64,000 nucleotides of DNA from Candidatus Thorarchaeota archaeon (GTDB taxonomy: Archaea; Asgardarchaeota; Thorarchaeia; Thorarchaeales; Thorarchaeaceae): assembly GCA_016839245.1 (NCBI GenBank), contig JAEOUN010000095.1, positions 33,747 through 97,746 of the forward strand, in the 5' to 3' direction. The translations under genes were made by a program, and so were the position numbers. This document shows positions 19,043 through 27,679 of the stretch, one piece after another. The notes beneath the pieces are model-generated. The model worked only from the letters and a program-made list of their open reading frames with translations. It made no database searches and was not told where the DNA came from. The stretch's first letter is position 1, and the number at the start of each line of letters is the position of its first letter.

Positions 19043-19290
19043 TTAAGTAATAGGAATATAATAATAAAAAGTGCAATCCCAATAATTCCAGCAACTGCCC
19101 AACCTCTCTTTCCATAACCCCATACAATTGGTATAGGTCCAATGAGAATTATCCCCTTATTTTGTACTTTACTTTCCGTCTTTGAAATATCAGACGAGTT
19201 TCTCATCTTAGAGAATGCTATGCATACTATACAGATGCCGATAATTATTGAAATCATACCTACGATTTGTAGAAATCCCAATGTCTGCAT
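19039..19290 (-). CDS. TIGR00304/DUF131-family membrane protein
   Basis: Two membrane helices flank a conserved loop with GIILIGPIPIVWG, the signature of the archaeal DUF131/TIGR00304 family. Length 83 is normal for that family. Function is unknown across archaea. It lies just downstream of the 188-residue hypothetical gene on the same strand. Confidence 0.8.
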   Translation of the reverse strand: MQTLGFLQIVGMISIIIGICIVCIAFSKMRNSSDISKTESKVQNKGIILIGPIPIVWGYGKRGWAVAGIIGIALFIIIFLLLN

Positions 19291-19296
19291 GTCAAT

Positions 19297-19863
19297 TCAC
19301 CCTGTATCAAAAATCGTATCGGGAAGTTCAAACACTAGTTTTTCATATCCCCCTACATCATCTCCTTCCATTGCCCAAAGACTGATTATATCATCATAGA
19401 TTTCAAATTCCAAATTTGTTTCAACTTCCATGATTCTTGTTCCTATTGGAAATCTCCAGAGTATTTCAAAATCGTATGGTGCTTCTTCTTCCTCAAGCCA
19501 CGTTTCAATCATGTTCATTCCTTTTTGAAATCGACCCATGAAATCGATGAGATAAACAATAGATACTACTTCTGTATCTCCCTTTAGATAGATGTCACAA
19601 TAGTCAACACGTGATTTGACTCGCTTGCCATTTATCTCAACCCGTTCTTTGTCAAGAAAGAATTGCATATTATCTACGAGTTTTTCCACTTCGTCTGCAA
19701 GAAGTGTTTCATCTTTAATCACTCTTCGATAATAATTACTCATGTCGAGATATTCGAAATTTAATCTCTCATGAAACTCTCCTGTAAGTGATACAGAGAA
19801 GAATGATTCTGCATGTACTGGTTCTACCATTTCAGACTCATGCTCTTCCATGATTTCAATCAC
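19297..19863 (-). CDS. acidic hypothetical protein coupled to beta-CASP nuclease
   Basis: A 188-residue protein, rich in D and E, with alternating strands and helices and no Cys/His cluster or membrane helix. Its start overlaps the stop of the upstream beta-CASP gene by 4 bases, so it should be translated with it. No family recognised; a partner or regulator of that nuclease is the simplest reading of the overlap. Confidence 0.55.
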   Translation of the reverse strand: MIEIMEEHESEMVEPVHAESFFSVSLTGEFHERLNFEYLDMSNYYRRVIKDETLLADEVEKLVDNMQFFLDKERVEINGKRVKSRVDYCDIYLKGDTEVVSIVYLIDFMGRFQKGMNMIETWLEEEEAPYDFEILWRFPIGTRIMEVETNLEFEIYDDIISLWAMEGDDVGGYEKLVFELPDTIFDTG

Positions 19864-20864
19864 TCCAATGGCACCGCACTAATATCATGTTCTGAAAGAT
19901 ATGATGAGAACTCTTTGGCATTATTTGTGAATACATATGCTACTCTTGGATTTACTTCTTTAGCAAAGGACAATAGTCCACTAAAATCGCTGTGCGCACT
20001 TAGAGGGAATCCTCTCTCTCTGTATTTACCAAGAGTCCATCCTGAAAGGCTATACACTTCCATGCGCTTTTCAAAATTGTCTGCGGTATTCTTATCAAGA
20101 ATATGTTGAAGATTTTGTATTGTATGCCGTATTGATGAACTGACAACAACTGCACCATCCTTCAACATCTCAGATGTTTCATGAGAATGTAAATTGTAGT
20201 TTCTAAGATCCACTCCAAATTGCCTGTAAACATGACAGACATTGTCGATGCTTGAATTTCCACTGATTACTCGAAATCCTCCGCTCTGTAAGAGTGCTAT
20301 TGCTTCCTGGGATTTGCCAAGTGAATATGCGTGAAAGACTGGAATACGCCCTCCATCCATTATTTCAGAGGCTGTATCCAAAATATTATGATATACGCTT
20401 TTTCTTTGCGGGAAGATCCATTGTGGCTTTCCATATGTTGCCTCTGTGATGAGCACATCTGCTTGGATCGGTTTTGCTGCAGTATGAACTAAACTATCGA
20501 CATTATTGAAATCGCCAGTATATAACACTCTGAGGTCATCATTGAACTCCATAAGAAACATTGTTGAACCTAACACATGACCTGCATTCAAAGCCGTGAT
20601 ATTGACTCCAATTTGACCAAACATATCTCCAACTTTAATCACGGTCTTATTAAGAAAGGAATTACTTCCTCTTGCTTCCCAAGTGTCAAAAGTTGCCTTT
20701 GTAGCAATTATATGTTCAGCATTCTTTAAGCCACTAATATGATCCGAATGTGAATGTGAGAGTAAGGTTGTTTCTCCCTTAATGCCAGTATCTAGAGCTA
20801 GGTGAACGTCACCATATTCTAAGAAAAAACCGCTACCAGCTTTTCTCACAATCAATGTTGACAT
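19860..20864 (-). CDS. beta-CASP metallo-beta-lactamase RNA-processing nuclease (COG1236-like)
   Basis: The zinc-binding motif HSHSDH lies near residues 36-41, the GHVLGS/His segment near 93, the TGD motif near 116, and the beta-CASP LSAHSDF motif near 289. At 334 residues it matches the short archaeal mRNA 3'-end-processing type, which lacks KH domains. Expected role: endo- or 5'-3' exonucleolytic cleavage of RNA in the cytoplasm. It is followed with a 4-base overlap by an unknown acidic protein and then by a DUF131 gene. Confidence 0.8.
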   Translation of the reverse strand: MSTLIVRKAGSGFFLEYGDVHLALDTGIKGETTLLSHSHSDHISGLKNAEHIIATKATFDTWEARGSNSFLNKTVIKVGDMFGQIGVNITALNAGHVLGSTMFLMEFNDDLRVLYTGDFNNVDSLVHTAAKPIQADVLITEATYGKPQWIFPQRKSVYHNILDTASEIMDGGRIPVFHAYSLGKSQEAIALLQSGGFRVISGNSSIDNVCHVYRQFGVDLRNYNLHSHETSEMLKDGAVVVSSSIRHTIQNLQHILDKNTADNFEKRMEVYSLSGWTLGKYRERGFPLSAHSDFSGLLSFAKEVNPRVAYVFTNNAKEFSSYLSEHDISAVPLE

Positions 20865-20920
20865 ATCATGACCTCGTAGAAGAAGATTCAGTTACAACAA
20901 AAGGATTTCCCAACAGTTCG

Positions 20921-21805
20921 TTAAAGTCTTCTACGCATAAGTGTTATTGAACTACTTTTAAGAGACCCTCCGACTTCCTCTGCAATAGTCTTCAGAAGCT
21001 CTACTTGGCCTGCTCCAACGAGCGGGAATCTAACATCTCGCATTTGAGTTTTGACAATATCTGACGCAAGGATTGCTGAGGTTCTTTTGGTTAGGAGGAA
21101 TTCATCACTAGACACAATAAATCCAACATTTGTTTTATTGCCATTTGTAATCAAACTGTATGCAAGTTGAGTAGAATCATTTTCCGAAACTGTTCTTAGA
21201 ATCTGTAATTGAGATGCAAAATCCAGTGACATCCATATAATTGAATTAGTCAATCCAGTAGTCTTTCCTGTATCCCATATGAGCGATTTTGCTCCCTCTA
21301 GGTTTGCTACGGGATCTATGTTAAATTCTGTATCCTTCCTGAGGTTCTCAGGTTCAAATTCTAATTTACAGCTGTAAATTTTACACTCTTCTGAAAATCC
21401 GTTTTTTTCAAGAAATTGTTTTGTCCATTTAGGGAGATGAAATGAATATGGAAATCTTAGTGCATCAATATCTGGAATATCTGAAACTATTGCATCAACA
21501 TCTCTAATTGCCACAGTTCTGAAAAAGGGCAATGATGATTTGATGATAGTATACGAACTAAGTTGTCTATATTCCTTCTTAATTGCCGTTGCTGCCAGAG
21601 CCATTCCCAATCTCAAACGGTCTCGATAGACGATAATACCACCAATTATTTCATCTTGAACAGAGGAGATGAATGCAATCGAATTCTCTAGCCGGAGGAA
21701 CTTTGCCGATTGCATGCGATCAATTTCAATGGATTCGAATAAGTCAAGCAACATATCGAGTTCATTTACTCCTACGCGTCGATTAAATATCAAAGGGGTA
21801 CTCAT
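20921..21805 (-). CDS. GNAT-like hypothetical protein
   Basis: The first 150 residues follow the order of a GNAT N-acetyltransferase fold (an FISSVQDEIIGGIIVYRD strand pair, then a helix around ATAIKKEYRQLS), but the acetyl-CoA loop (Q/RxxGxG/A) is not clear, so activity is doubtful. The C-terminal half looks like a second related domain. ATG at 21805 is chosen, with GAGG eight bases upstream, over the TTG at 21823. It is divergent from the alcohol dehydrogenase gene. Confidence 0.5.
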   Translation of the reverse strand: MSTPLIFNRRVGVNELDMLLDLFESIEIDRMQSAKFLRLENSIAFISSVQDEIIGGIIVYRDRLRLGMALAATAIKKEYRQLSSYTIIKSSLPFFRTVAIRDVDAIVSDIPDIDALRFPYSFHLPKWTKQFLEKNGFSEECKIYSCKLEFEPENLRKDTEFNIDPVANLEGAKSLIWDTGKTTGLTNSIIWMSLDFASQLQILRTVSENDSTQLAYSLITNGNKTNVGFIVSSDEFLLTKRTSAILASDIVKTQMRDVRFPLVGAGQVELLKTIAEEVGGSLKSSSITLMRRRL

Positions 21806-21851
21806 ACTTTTCTTCCTCTTCAAGAGTAGTCAAAGTAAATCGTTTAGATAT

Positions 21852-21878
21852 CAGAACATGATAAAAATCATGCTTCTG
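21852..21878. repeat. imperfect inverted repeat between divergent genes
   Basis: CATGAT-AAAA-ATCATG (21857-21872) is a perfect 6-bp inverted repeat. It extends outward as CAGAA and TTCTG with one unpaired base. It lies between a minus-strand and a plus-strand gene, so an operator is the likelier role, although a hairpin is possible. Confidence 0.45.
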
Positions 21879-21970
21879 TACTTATTGCAAATTGGTTTTG
21901 TTTTTTAAAATGGAAAAGTGTACTGTGTCGAAGGGTTTATTCAATAGTTAGTGCGCACATTTTATACGCT

Positions 21971-22960
21971 ATGCAATCACTCGTGCTCACCCCTGATGGT
22001 CTACATTTAGCCGATACGCCGATTCCACCCGTGTTACCAGGCGATGTACGGATTGAAGTACGTTCTGTTGGTATCTGTGGCACAGATATCTCAATCTGGC
22101 GTGGCGACTATGAAGTTGATCTACCCCTAGTTCTAGGTCATGAAATTGCTGGAGCAATCCATGAGAGTACAATTCCGGATTTCGAACCTGGTATGTTAGT
22201 CACTACTGAAATCGATATTTCCTGTGGACGATGCTGGTATTGTCGAAATGGTCAGCGTCATCTCTGTGCGCAGAAAGAAACATTAGGAATCAATCGTGAT
22301 GGTGGATTCTCGGAATTTATCAGTGTACCAGCTGAATTAATTCATCCTCTTCCATTGGGATTGGATATCTCTGAAGCCACATTTGTTGAACCTCTTGCAT
22401 CTGCAATTCAAACGAGCAAAATTGCACCAGCTGATGAGAATGAACCCGTTGTTATTATCGGCAGTGGAAAGCTTGCATTACTCCAAGCTCAGATGTATGA
22501 TGCTAGTGGTGCAGATGTCCATATCGTAGGTAGAAACAGATGGCAACTAGGGCTTGCAAGACAGCTTGGTTTGCAAAATACATATGATACGGTAGACGAA
22601 TCGTGGAAATCAAAAATAATGAAGATTACACATAACATTGGACCACGCATTGTTATTGAGGCGACCGGCAATACTGATGGGTTAAAAATGGCATTAGAAC
22701 TTGTGAGAAATAATGGAATTGTGGCATTGAAGAGCATGCATGGTTGTACATTTTCTTTCAATCCCACTAACATTGTAAATAGAGAGCTTACAATATTTGG
22801 CTCAAGTCGTGGACCTTATGATGAGGCAATAGATCTACTAGCCAAAGGTCGTATAGAGGTAAAGAAACTCATATCAAAGCAATTTAAACTCGAAGATGGA
22901 ACCAAAGCATTTGAATTTGCATCTCAACCCTCTGTGACAAAAGTGATACTTAATATTTGA
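21971..22960 (+). CDS. zinc-dependent medium-chain alcohol/polyol dehydrogenase
   Basis: Catalytic zinc ligands are visible in GICGTD (near 37-42) and GHEIAG (near 57-62), with the structural-zinc lobe CGRCWYCRNGQRHLC near 82-96. A Rossmann turn (VIIGSGKLALL, near 160-170) should bind NAD(P)H. The length of 329 is normal. It probably oxidises an alcohol or polyol; the substrate is unknown. The endonuclease Q gene begins 10 bases downstream, so they share a transcript although no functional link is obvious. Confidence 0.88.
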   Translation: MQSLVLTPDGLHLADTPIPPVLPGDVRIEVRSVGICGTDISIWRGDYEVDLPLVLGHEIAGAIHESTIPDFEPGMLVTTEIDISCGRCWYCRNGQRHLCAQKETLGINRDGGFSEFISVPAELIHPLPLGLDISEATFVEPLASAIQTSKIAPADENEPVVIIGSGKLALLQAQMYDASGADVHIVGRNRWQLGLARQLGLQNTYDTVDESWKSKIMKITHNIGPRIVIEATGNTDGLKMALELVRNNGIVALKSMHGCTFSFNPTNIVNRELTIFGSSRGPYDEAIDLLAKGRIEVKKLISKQFKLEDGTKAFEFASQPSVTKVILNI

Positions 22961-22970
22961 GGATTCACTC

Positions 22971-24248
22971 ATGCCTTATTTTGATGTGGACTTGCATATA
23001 CACTCACTCCATTCAATTGGAGTTAGTAAGGCTATGACAATTCCAAAGATTGCTGAAGGTGCGTTGGTAAAGGGTCTGCATATTATGGGTACAGGTGATG
23101 CAACACAACCTCAATGGCTTGCACATTTGGAAAGGCATCTGAAACAAAGCGAATCGGTTCTGGAATATAATTCAATTTCATTCATTCTCACAGTCGAGAT
23201 TGAAGATGCTCAGTCGATACATCATCTTGTGATTCTTCCCAACTTCGAAGCTGTTAATACACTTCGAAATCTTTTGAATAATGACTCTCCTAATCTCAAT
23301 CATGAATGGGGCGGGAGACCTCGTGTCAACCTAATGGGTACTCAGATTGCGGGTTTAGTAAGAGATGTCGGTGGAATGATAGGTCCTGCTCATGCTTTTA
23401 CTCCTTATCGCTCAATCTTTCGAGAGGATAAGCATAGTACTCTGAAAACCTGCTACGGTGATGAAACTCAACATGTTCATTTCTTGGAACTGGGCCTCTC
23501 TGCAGATTCAATCATTGCTGATAATATTCCTGAACTTCATCGATTAACATACATTACATCCAGTGATGCTCATTCTCCCAGTCCGGGTAAACTAGGCAGA
23601 GAGTTCGTTCGTTTTGAGATGAATACTCCATCGTATGATGAACTCAGAAGAGCATTATTACGGGAAAAAGGAAGGAAAGCTATTCTAAATGTTGGACTTG
23701 ATCCTCGACTAGGTAAATACTACCTCTCGTATTGTTCCAAATGTCGAAGGACATTGATTCTAGAGACTGGTGATATGCCACCAAGTTACGATGATTCTAA
23801 AATTTACATGAATTGTAGGAATCAGTCCGAGGCGAATCAAATTATTGGTGACATTCAACGACGAAAGGTCAAGTGTCCTGTTGATGGTAAACCTCTCCGT
23901 TTAGGCGTTCGTGATAGAGCTGCTGCAATCGGAGTTGGTACTTCAGAATCTCCAAGTCATCGTCCACCTTATCTACGGATTGCTCCCTTATTGGATATCA
24001 TCATAACTGCTATTGATGTGAAATCGGAATCATCAAAGACTGCACTCTACCTCTATAATCAGCTAAGGGACTCCCTTGGTTCTGAAACCTTTATTCTGAC
24101 TGATGCAAATATTCAAGATATTGAAAAAATAAATGAAAGGTTATCTCAAATGATTACAGTGTATCGTGACGGTTCTGCCTGCTATGAGTGTGGTGGAGGC
24201 GGCAGATACGGTAAGTTGCTTCCGCATTGGGAGTGTGAGAATAGGTGA
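22971..24248 (+). CDS. endonuclease Q family (PHP domain)
   Basis: The N-terminal PHP domain begins with DLHIHS and contains further His/Asp ligands (GTGDATQ, GPAHAF, SSDAHS). A Cys zinc module in the middle (CSKC ... CPVDGKPLRLGVRDR) is the hallmark of EndoQ. The family cleaves DNA 5' to deaminated bases such as uracil and hypoxanthine and is known mainly from archaea and a few bacteria. A final Cys pair (CYECGGGG) is near the C-terminus. The next gene overlaps its stop. Confidence 0.88.
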   Translation: MPYFDVDLHIHSLHSIGVSKAMTIPKIAEGALVKGLHIMGTGDATQPQWLAHLERHLKQSESVLEYNSISFILTVEIEDAQSIHHLVILPNFEAVNTLRNLLNNDSPNLNHEWGGRPRVNLMGTQIAGLVRDVGGMIGPAHAFTPYRSIFREDKHSTLKTCYGDETQHVHFLELGLSADSIIADNIPELHRLTYITSSDAHSPSPGKLGREFVRFEMNTPSYDELRRALLREKGRKAILNVGLDPRLGKYYLSYCSKCRRTLILETGDMPPSYDDSKIYMNCRNQSEANQIIGDIQRRKVKCPVDGKPLRLGVRDRAAAIGVGTSESPSHRPPYLRIAPLLDIIITAIDVKSESSKTALYLYNQLRDSLGSETFILTDANIQDIEKINERLSQMITVYRDGSACYECGGGGRYGKLLPHWECENR

Positions 24249-24553
24249 CTGTGGTACGCGGTGTTGTAAGGGAAGTCGGGCGTAGTCGAACAACACGTGT
24301 CAGTGCTTCGCAATGGTACGGTTCAACTGATATCGTTGTCCAGAACGAGGAAACTGGTAAAATCTACACAATCAGAATCTCAGCTAATGCTATGGACAGA
24401 TGTAAATTCCTACCTCGTGTCGGAGTACCAATTATTGTGCATGGTTATATTGAGGAGGATGAATACGGATTATCGGATTATCTTGTTACTCGAGTGACCG
24501 ATATCAAACGTGAAGGTGCTGGCATAAAGCGAGTACATACATTTGATGACTGA
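24245..24553 (+). CDS. OB-fold-like small protein coupled to endonuclease Q
   Basis: The GTG start overlaps the TGA stop of the endonuclease Q gene, which indicates translational coupling. The 102 residues alternate short strands with Arg-rich loops (REVGRSRTTR), and a GVPIIVHGYIEEDE segment resembles an OB-fold barrel as in single-strand DNA-binding proteins. No diagnostic motif is present, so the fold is a guess; the coupling makes a repair accessory role plausible. Confidence 0.6.
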   Translation: MTVVRGVVREVGRSRTTRVSASQWYGSTDIVVQNEETGKIYTIRISANAMDRCKFLPRVGVPIIVHGYIEEDEYGLSDYLVTRVTDIKREGAGIKRVHTFDD

Positions 24554-24556
24554 TTT

Positions 24557-24949
24557 CTATTTCTTCCTTCTGATAAGAAATGCGGGAGGAAGTATCCATT
24601 CAGATTTGCATCTTGGACATTTAGTGGGTGCTTTTGCAGAATGCTTTTGAGAGAAGACATAATTACACTTGCCACAGCTAGCTGACCGAACAATGACCTC
24701 TTTTCCCTCATTTCTTACGGAACGGGCAATATGGTCAATATCCTCATAGATTATGGATCTTTTCTTGAGACCTAGTCTTTCACAAAGGTCTTGAGCAGTC
24801 AGAGGAAATTCTGCTTCTTCCAGATACTTAGCTATCTCTTCTCTTCGTGTTTGCATATTCAACACCAACCGTAACGCATCATATACTTTCGGGAGCGAGC
24901 TCTGTATATGTTCAACTTTTTGTACAAGCTGTACAAAACGTAGAGTCAT
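24557..24949 (-). CDS. COG3357-type regulator: winged helix plus zinc ribbon
   Basis: A helix-turn-helix (LTAQDLCERLGLKKRSIIYE) in the middle is followed by a four-Cys zinc ribbon (CGKC ... CPRC) and the SEWILPPAF ending typical of the archaeal COG3357 family of predicted transcription factors. The N-terminal 35 residues are an extra amphipathic helix. ATG 24949 is preferred to the TTG at 24955. It is convergent with the EndoQ pair. Confidence 0.8.
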   Translation of the reverse strand: MTLRFVQLVQKVEHIQSSLPKVYDALRLVLNMQTRREEIAKYLEEAEFPLTAQDLCERLGLKKRSIIYEDIDHIARSVRNEGKEVIVRSASCGKCNYVFSQKHSAKAPTKCPRCKSEWILPPAFLIRRKK

Positions 24950-24985
24950 AATCAACTTAGGTCTTATTCTTTTTGAGGTATTTCA

Positions 24986-25726
24986 ATGAGAAATTATGAG
25001 ACTGGGTTATCTAACAAATTCCTTGCATCAGTTATTGTTGCTGTCATCATAACTGCTGGTGTGTTAATCATTGCGATAAATCTGCCCGGTGGAGGAATCA
25101 CTCCCACAACAACTCCTCCAACAACGACTACACCTACTTTCCCAGTTTATGGATTAGGGGCAAGAGCCGCACTGTACCTCAACTCCATGAGAGATAATGT
25201 TGTCTATTATTGGATGTGTAATTCAACGTTTGTCAATCTTAATCTATCCAGTTATTATGATTCTGAACATTCTGGTGCATATGTCGATGGTGTATACATG
25301 ACAGAAAATGTGACTGGTGGCGAGATTAATATTCTATTCCATCCTTACACTGAGAATATTGTGGGTAAAGGCACTTTAACAGAGACTGAATGGAACAGTC
25401 TAGCAGGATCTATTATTGATGATGGGGTTGGAAATATGGAAGAAGCCATAAATCCACCATCAGGAGACTGGCCTCATGTGTGGCCAATTGATTTCTATAT
25501 GACAGTCTATTTTAATGATAGCACCTGCTTCTATTTCGGGCTTACAAAAGCAGACGGATTTGTCTATATTCGAAACGGAACTTGGAGCGGTATCTCTGAT
25601 TTCGGAGGAGAACCAGTTGTAACCTCTTGGGATCAAGGATATTGGCTTGACGAGAATGGCTATCTGAGAGATCCTCTTCAGTATCTCTATAATGTAATTA
25701 CTAGCACCGTTTCTTATCCAGAGTAA
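24986..25726 (+). CDS. membrane-anchored extracellular protein, unknown
   Basis: A single N-terminal membrane helix (about 11-30) resembling an archaeal signal anchor is followed by a Thr/Pro-rich spacer (about 37-52) and about 190 residues of Trp/Tyr-rich, Asn-rich sequence with several N-x-S/T sites, as expected for a cell-surface domain. GAGGT precedes the ATG. No fold or enzyme motif recognised. It is followed by a membrane-bound HTH protein, which could sense its state. Confidence 0.65.
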   Translation: MRNYETGLSNKFLASVIVAVIITAGVLIIAINLPGGGITPTTTPPTTTTPTFPVYGLGARAALYLNSMRDNVVYYWMCNSTFVNLNLSSYYDSEHSGAYVDGVYMTENVTGGEINILFHPYTENIVGKGTLTETEWNSLAGSIIDDGVGNMEEAINPPSGDWPHVWPIDFYMTVYFNDSTCFYFGLTKADGFVYIRNGTWSGISDFGGEPVVTSWDQGYWLDENGYLRDPLQYLYNVITSTVSYPE

Positions 25727-25803
25727 TGGGGTTGCGCCCATACTCTTCATTTTATATTTATTCATCTATTAAGTGAAACATAATAACGTCTAGGTGAGTA
25801 TTG

Positions 25804-26250
25804 GTGAGTGAAGAATCAGAGAGAGAAGTCATAGATAGACTTCTAAAGGGGCGCACAATGAGTGTCTACGCGCTTCTTCTTTCTAGGGGAGAGATGGGAG
25901 TCAGAGAGGTACAGAGAGAACTTGGATTTTCCAGTCCGAGTCTTGCTCTTCATCATCTCACAAAACTTACTGAGCTTGATTTAGTAAAGAAAGATGCCGA
26001 TGGTGTCTACAATGTTACGAAGACTGTACGTGTAGGGTCTCTCTCTCTGTTTATAAAACTGGGAACTGTCCTACTCCCTCGATTTGTTTTTCTGGGAACT
26101 TTACTTACATCTATGTTAGTTGTATATCTCTTCTTCTTCCTCTCTTGGCCTCCAACCGGCGGAGATCTTATGTTTCTTTCAATGAGTATAATTGCAATAG
26201 TTCTCGTTTTCTATGAGAGTCAGAGAATATGGGTTTTGAAACCTTTCTAA
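25804..26250 (+). CDS. winged-helix regulator with C-terminal membrane helices
   Basis: Residues about 15-75 form an ArsR/MarR-like winged helix (MGVREVQRELGFSSPSLALHH is the recognition region). Two hydrophobic helices follow (about 90-118 and 125-142), placing the DNA-binding domain at the membrane. The GTG at 25804 is chosen because AGGTG lies seven bases ahead; a TTG at 25801 is possible. It follows the surface-protein gene by about 75 bases. Confidence 0.75.
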   Translation: MSEESEREVIDRLLKGRTMSVYALLLSRGEMGVREVQRELGFSSPSLALHHLTKLTELDLVKKDADGVYNVTKTVRVGSLSLFIKLGTVLLPRFVFLGTLLTSMLVVYLFFFLSWPPTGGDLMFLSMSIIAIVLVFYESQRIWVLKPF

Positions 26251-26346
26251 TTGCTCGGATGTCATGAGAGATAGATATAGGTTCAAATTCCTAGAAGTAT
26301 ATAATGTATCATCTAGATGAAAACAGGTATTGTTGGTAGATAATAA

Positions 26347-27609
26347 ATGCCACAGATGAAGCTAGAACCATCTCCAAAAACTCCTAAAAGAGAATCATAT
26401 GACGAGAGAGTGTGTTCTAACTGTATGGGTCATCGAGCTCTATGTGGCATTAGACCCTGTCCCTTAGTAATGCGAGCTCGCGCACAGGCACGAATTGATG
26501 AAGCATTTACTGGTCAAGAGTTACTAGGTTCCTCCCCGCCCTCCATCTTTGTTGGTGAATCAGGATATCCCAAGGTCTTAGCAGGACCATTAATTCCTCC
26601 GGTGAGAGTGGATGAAGCTCCTCTAATGGAAAGGCCTGACCTCTGGCTAAACAAAACAATAGACGAAATCCTAGCTCTTAGATTTAGTCTTGTTCGAACA
26701 AAGAAGATAATTCCTATTAACTCAGCAGCTGATCCAAGTAGAGAACTTGCAGAAACTCAGACTCTTGCACTATCTGAATCGTCATTGTTCTCTGAAGCAA
26801 CTCTCTTAAAGCGTCCTTCCTTCACTTCAGTCTTTTCAGATGCAACTTTGCCAATTGGTCCATCTGCACCTCTTGAGAGATTTAGATTGGAAGATAATCC
26901 TAGGGTCCCTAAGGTTGTAGAGAAAGTAACCACAGATACTGATCTTAAAGCAGCAGGTGGTATTTTGGACCTCTTCAATGATGGAATACGTCAGGAACAT
27001 ATTACAAGACTCCTCTCTGTAGGTGTCTTAGGACAGAGGAAGAAGAGAAGACTCGTTCCAACTAAGTGGAGTATTACTGCTGTTGATGATGTCGTAGGAA
27101 GAAAGCTCCACAAAAAAGTTCTTAGAAACCGTTCCATCAATGATTTTCTAGTCAGTATTGATCATGCTCTAGGTAATACTGTTGCAATGCTATTCTTCCC
27201 CGGTGGATGGAGATTTGAAGCAATGGAGTGTTGGCTTGGTGGAATGAATCCCTCGATAATCAATGACTATGAATACGCAAAAGGTCGCAAGGACTACGCA
27301 AAAGATGTTGTGGGTGCATATTATGCAACAAGGCTACCGGCATTGGAATACCTCGATAAACTTCGAAGACAATCTGGAGTCATTGTCTTCATGGAAATTG
27401 ATCCACAACAATGGGTTCCGCTTGGTGTATGGCGTTTTAGAGAAATTGCAAAACGTGCTCTATTTTCAGGTTCAAAGAAATTCCAGAGTATGGAAGAAGC
27501 TTTGGCAGAGATTGGAAAACATTTACGTAATCCTCTTGACAGATGGTTGATGAAAAGTCAATTATACAATGACTATAGAAGTCAGACGAAGCTTAGCGAT
27601 TTTATCTAG
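26347..27609 (+). CDS. nreA: NreA DNA-repair protein
   Basis: The N-terminal Cys-rich signature CSNCMGHRALCGIRPCP (about 22-38) and the overall length of 420 match the archaeal Nre family. The last eight residues, QTKLSDFI, form a PCNA-interacting (PIP-like) motif, as in known NreA proteins. The family acts in repair of interstrand crosslink and mitomycin C damage in haloarchaea; the biochemical activity is not settled. It is a single gene close to EndoQ, so this stretch has two repair genes. Confidence 0.88.
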   Translation: MPQMKLEPSPKTPKRESYDERVCSNCMGHRALCGIRPCPLVMRARAQARIDEAFTGQELLGSSPPSIFVGESGYPKVLAGPLIPPVRVDEAPLMERPDLWLNKTIDEILALRFSLVRTKKIIPINSAADPSRELAETQTLALSESSLFSEATLLKRPSFTSVFSDATLPIGPSAPLERFRLEDNPRVPKVVEKVTTDTDLKAAGGILDLFNDGIRQEHITRLLSVGVLGQRKKRRLVPTKWSITAVDDVVGRKLHKKVLRNRSINDFLVSIDHALGNTVAMLFFPGGWRFEAMECWLGGMNPSIINDYEYAKGRKDYAKDVVGAYYATRLPALEYLDKLRRQSGVIVFMEIDPQQWVPLGVWRFREIAKRALFSGSKKFQSMEEALAEIGKHLRNPLDRWLMKSQLYNDYRSQTKLSDFI

Positions 27610-27639
27610 TATCTTGAATGTATCTATCATACATTTGCT

Positions 27640-27663
27640 TTTAATACTTTAATAAGTATTAAA
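27640..27663. repeat. perfect AT-rich inverted repeat
   Basis: TTTAATACTT-TAAT-AAGTATTAAA is a perfect 10-bp inverted repeat with a 4-base spacer. It starts 30 bases after nreA and ends 16 bases before the ATG of the next gene. It could be an operator over the promoter or a hairpin terminator for nreA. Confidence 0.5.
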
Positions 27664-27679
27664 CTAAGGCGAATTAGTT

